Part shown: positions 62,865-64,000 of the stretch, piece by piece
How positions within the stretch are numbered: position 1 is the stretch's first letter
Layout of the letters: the number at the start of each line of letters is the position of its first letter
From: Gammaproteobacteria bacterium
GTDB taxonomy: Bacteria; Pseudomonadota; Gammaproteobacteria; Steroidobacterales; Steroidobacteraceae
Assembly: GCA_947455595.1 (NCBI GenBank)
Contig: CANGOP010000003.1
Coordinates: 1-64,000, forward strand
Direction: 5' to 3'
Length of the DNA stretch: 64,000 nucleotides
Program-made: the position numbers and the translations under genes
The notes under the pieces: generated by a model
What the model was told of the DNA's origin: nothing
What the model saw: the letters and a program-made list of their open reading frames with translations, nothing else
Databases searched by the model: none

Positions 62865-62888
62865 CCGTTTCACCCACGAGGGATCGCC

Positions 62889-64000
62889 ATGTCCGGCCGG
62901 ATCCCCCGAGCTTTTATTGACGAACTCGTCGCCCGCACCGATATCGTTGAGATCATCGGCAGCCGAATTCCGCTAAAAAAAGCGGGGCGCGAGTGGAAAG
63001 CCTGCTGCCCGTTTCACGGCGAAAAGACACCGTCATTCACTGTGTCGCAGCAAAAGCAGTTTTACCATTGCTTTGGGTGCGGCCTACACGGCACGGCACT
63101 CACGTTCCTCATGGAACATGACCACCTGCCCTTTCCAGATGCCGTTGAGGATCTCGCGGGGAGACTCGGCATGGAAGTGCCTCGAGAGGGGGGCTCCCCA
63201 GATTCTCCGGAGCGCCTTCTGGATGATCTATACGCGTTAATGGCCGCAGCGGACCAGCATTTCCGCGACGAACTGCGGGATTCCGATCGAGCAAAAGATT
63301 ATTTAAAGAAGCGTGGCCTTGTCGGCGAGACCGCCGCGCGCTATCACCTCGGCTTTGCGCCGGCGGGCTGGGACGCCGTCCTCAAGAAATTTGGGGCGAC
63401 GGAAGCCGGGCGCCAAGCACTCCTAACGACCGGCCTCGTGATCGAGCGCTCCCAGGAAGGGCAACGCAGCCAAGGCCCTGGCTACTACGATCGTTTCCGG
63501 GATCGCGTCATGTTTCCGATTCGCGATACGCGGGGTCGTGTGGTCGGTTTCGGTGGGCGCGTCCTCGATCAGGGCGAGCCTAAGTACCTGAATTCCCCAG
63601 AAACACCCCTGTTTCATAAAGGCCGAGAACTCTATGGCCTTTACGAGGCACGCCAAGAATTGCGCCAGATTGAGCGCCTCTTGGTGGTCGAGGGATACAT
63701 GGATGTGGTGCGTCTCGCGCAGGCGGGTATTCATTACGCCGTTGCCACTCTAGGCACGGCCACGACACCCGAGCATTTGAACCGGATTTTCCGCGTCACC
63801 GGCGATGTGGTCTTTTCATTCGATGGCGATCGGGCCGGGCGCCAAGCTGCTTGGAGAGCGCTCGAAACGTGCCTCCCGTTTGCCAAGGATGGAAAGCGTA
63901 TCCTGTTCCTGTTCCTACCCGACGGACACGACCCCGATACGTTAGTGGCAGAGGAAGGCCGCGCCGCATTCGAAGCACGCGTCGCCAGCGCCACGCCGCT
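62889..64000 (+). CDS. dnaG: DNA primase DnaG (5' part; runs off the window)
   Basis: The reading frame from ATG 62889 stays open to the right edge (370 codons seen). The zinc-binding domain has Cys40, His43, Cys61 and Cys64 (CCPFHGEKTPSF, HCFGCG). The catalytic domain follows with FPIRDTRGRVVGFGGRVL, LVVEGYMDVVRLAQAG and the TOPRIM acidic motif FSFDGDRAGRQAA. GAGGGA lies just before the ATG. It makes RNA primers at the replication fork. The C-terminal helicase-binding domain lies beyond the edge. Confidence 0.96.
   Translation, partial: MSGRIPRAFIDELVARTDIVEIIGSRIPLKKAGREWKACCPFHGEKTPSFTVSQQKQFYHCFGCGLHGTALTFLMEHDHLPFPDAVEDLAGRLGMEVPREGGSPDSPERLLDDLYALMAAADQHFRDELRDSDRAKDYLKKRGLVGETAARYHLGFAPAGWDAVLKKFGATEAGRQALLTTGLVIERSQEGQRSQGPGYYDRFRDRVMFPIRDTRGRVVGFGGRVLDQGEPKYLNSPETPLFHKGRELYGLYEARQELRQIERLLVVEGYMDVVRLAQAGIHYAVATLGTATTPEHLNRIFRVTGDVVFSFDGDRAGRQAAWRALETCLPFAKDGKRILFLFLPDGHDPDTLVAEEGRAAFEARVASATP

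Noticed and set aside
1..64000. CRISPR arrays, insertion sequences, prophage or attachment sites.
   Set aside because: No regular repeat-spacer pattern, transposase, integrase or target duplication was seen; gene order is typical of a stable chromosome.

Overview
The window is an ordinary chromosomal segment of a GC-rich gammaproteobacterium. Gene content and order point there: an rRNA leader beside tyrS, the erpA-ppx and ppk1 block, a Pil-Chp chemosensory cluster beside gshB, tonB-yqgE-ruvX-pyrB, pilT-pilU opposite yggS-proC-yggT-yggU, and the rpsU-yqeY-dnaG operon opposite tsaD. I cannot name the genus. Coding density is very high, with many 1-30 nt gene overlaps. I saw no insertion sequence, prophage, CRISPR array, tRNA gene or plasmid feature.

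Layout. 1-0.4 kb: leader and promoter of an rRNA operon that runs leftward out of the window. 0.4-8 kb: tyrS, ppk1, ppx, erpA, a DMT transporter, hemJ, rppH. 8-15.4 kb: a dispersed vitamin B12 block (btuC, btuD, a cobalamin riboswitch, btuB, a PduO-type adenosyltransferase) interleaved with tyrA, pdxH and a HisN-like phosphatase. 15.4-20.2 kb: an Imm26-like protein, ampD, rsmE, mrcB and an LpoP-like lipoprotein. 20.2-29 kb: the pilGHIJ-chpA-chpC phosphorelay for type IV pili. 29-37 kb: gshB, a penicillin-acylase-family enzyme, a TonB protein, yqgE, ruvX, pyrB, a PyrK-like flavoprotein, yceH. 37-43.5 kb: three tandem PilT-family ATPases, then yggS-proC-yggT-yggU and an HU-like protein. 43.5-50.5 kb: an alpha/beta hydrolase, an FKBP, htpG, then an L,D-transpeptidase, lipoprotein and MltD-like operon. 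50.5-56 kb: split class II ribonucleotide reductase nrdJab, hsp20 and a DegP/MucD protease. 56-64 kb: an NDUFA9-like protein, cca, a MidA-like methyltransferase, folM, folK, folB, tsaD, rpsU, yqeY and the 5' part of dnaG.

Three themes tie genes together. (1) Cobalamin: riboswitch-controlled uptake, inner-membrane import and adenosylation could supply adenosylcobalamin to NrdJ 36 kb away; the NrdJ promoter carries NrdR-box-like sites. (2) Type IV pili: a reduced Pil-Chp relay (PilJ without a periplasmic sensor domain; no PilK or ChpB) and three retraction-type ATPases. (3) Cell wall: PBP1b with a probable lipoprotein activator, AmpD, an L,D-transpeptidase and a LysM lytic transglycosylase.

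I did not find a convincing new defence or mobile system. The oddest points are the sensorless PilJ, the third PilT paralog, a PyrK-like subunit without a PyrD beside it, a lone Imm26-like protein, and a perfect hairpin in front of the NDUFA9-like gene.
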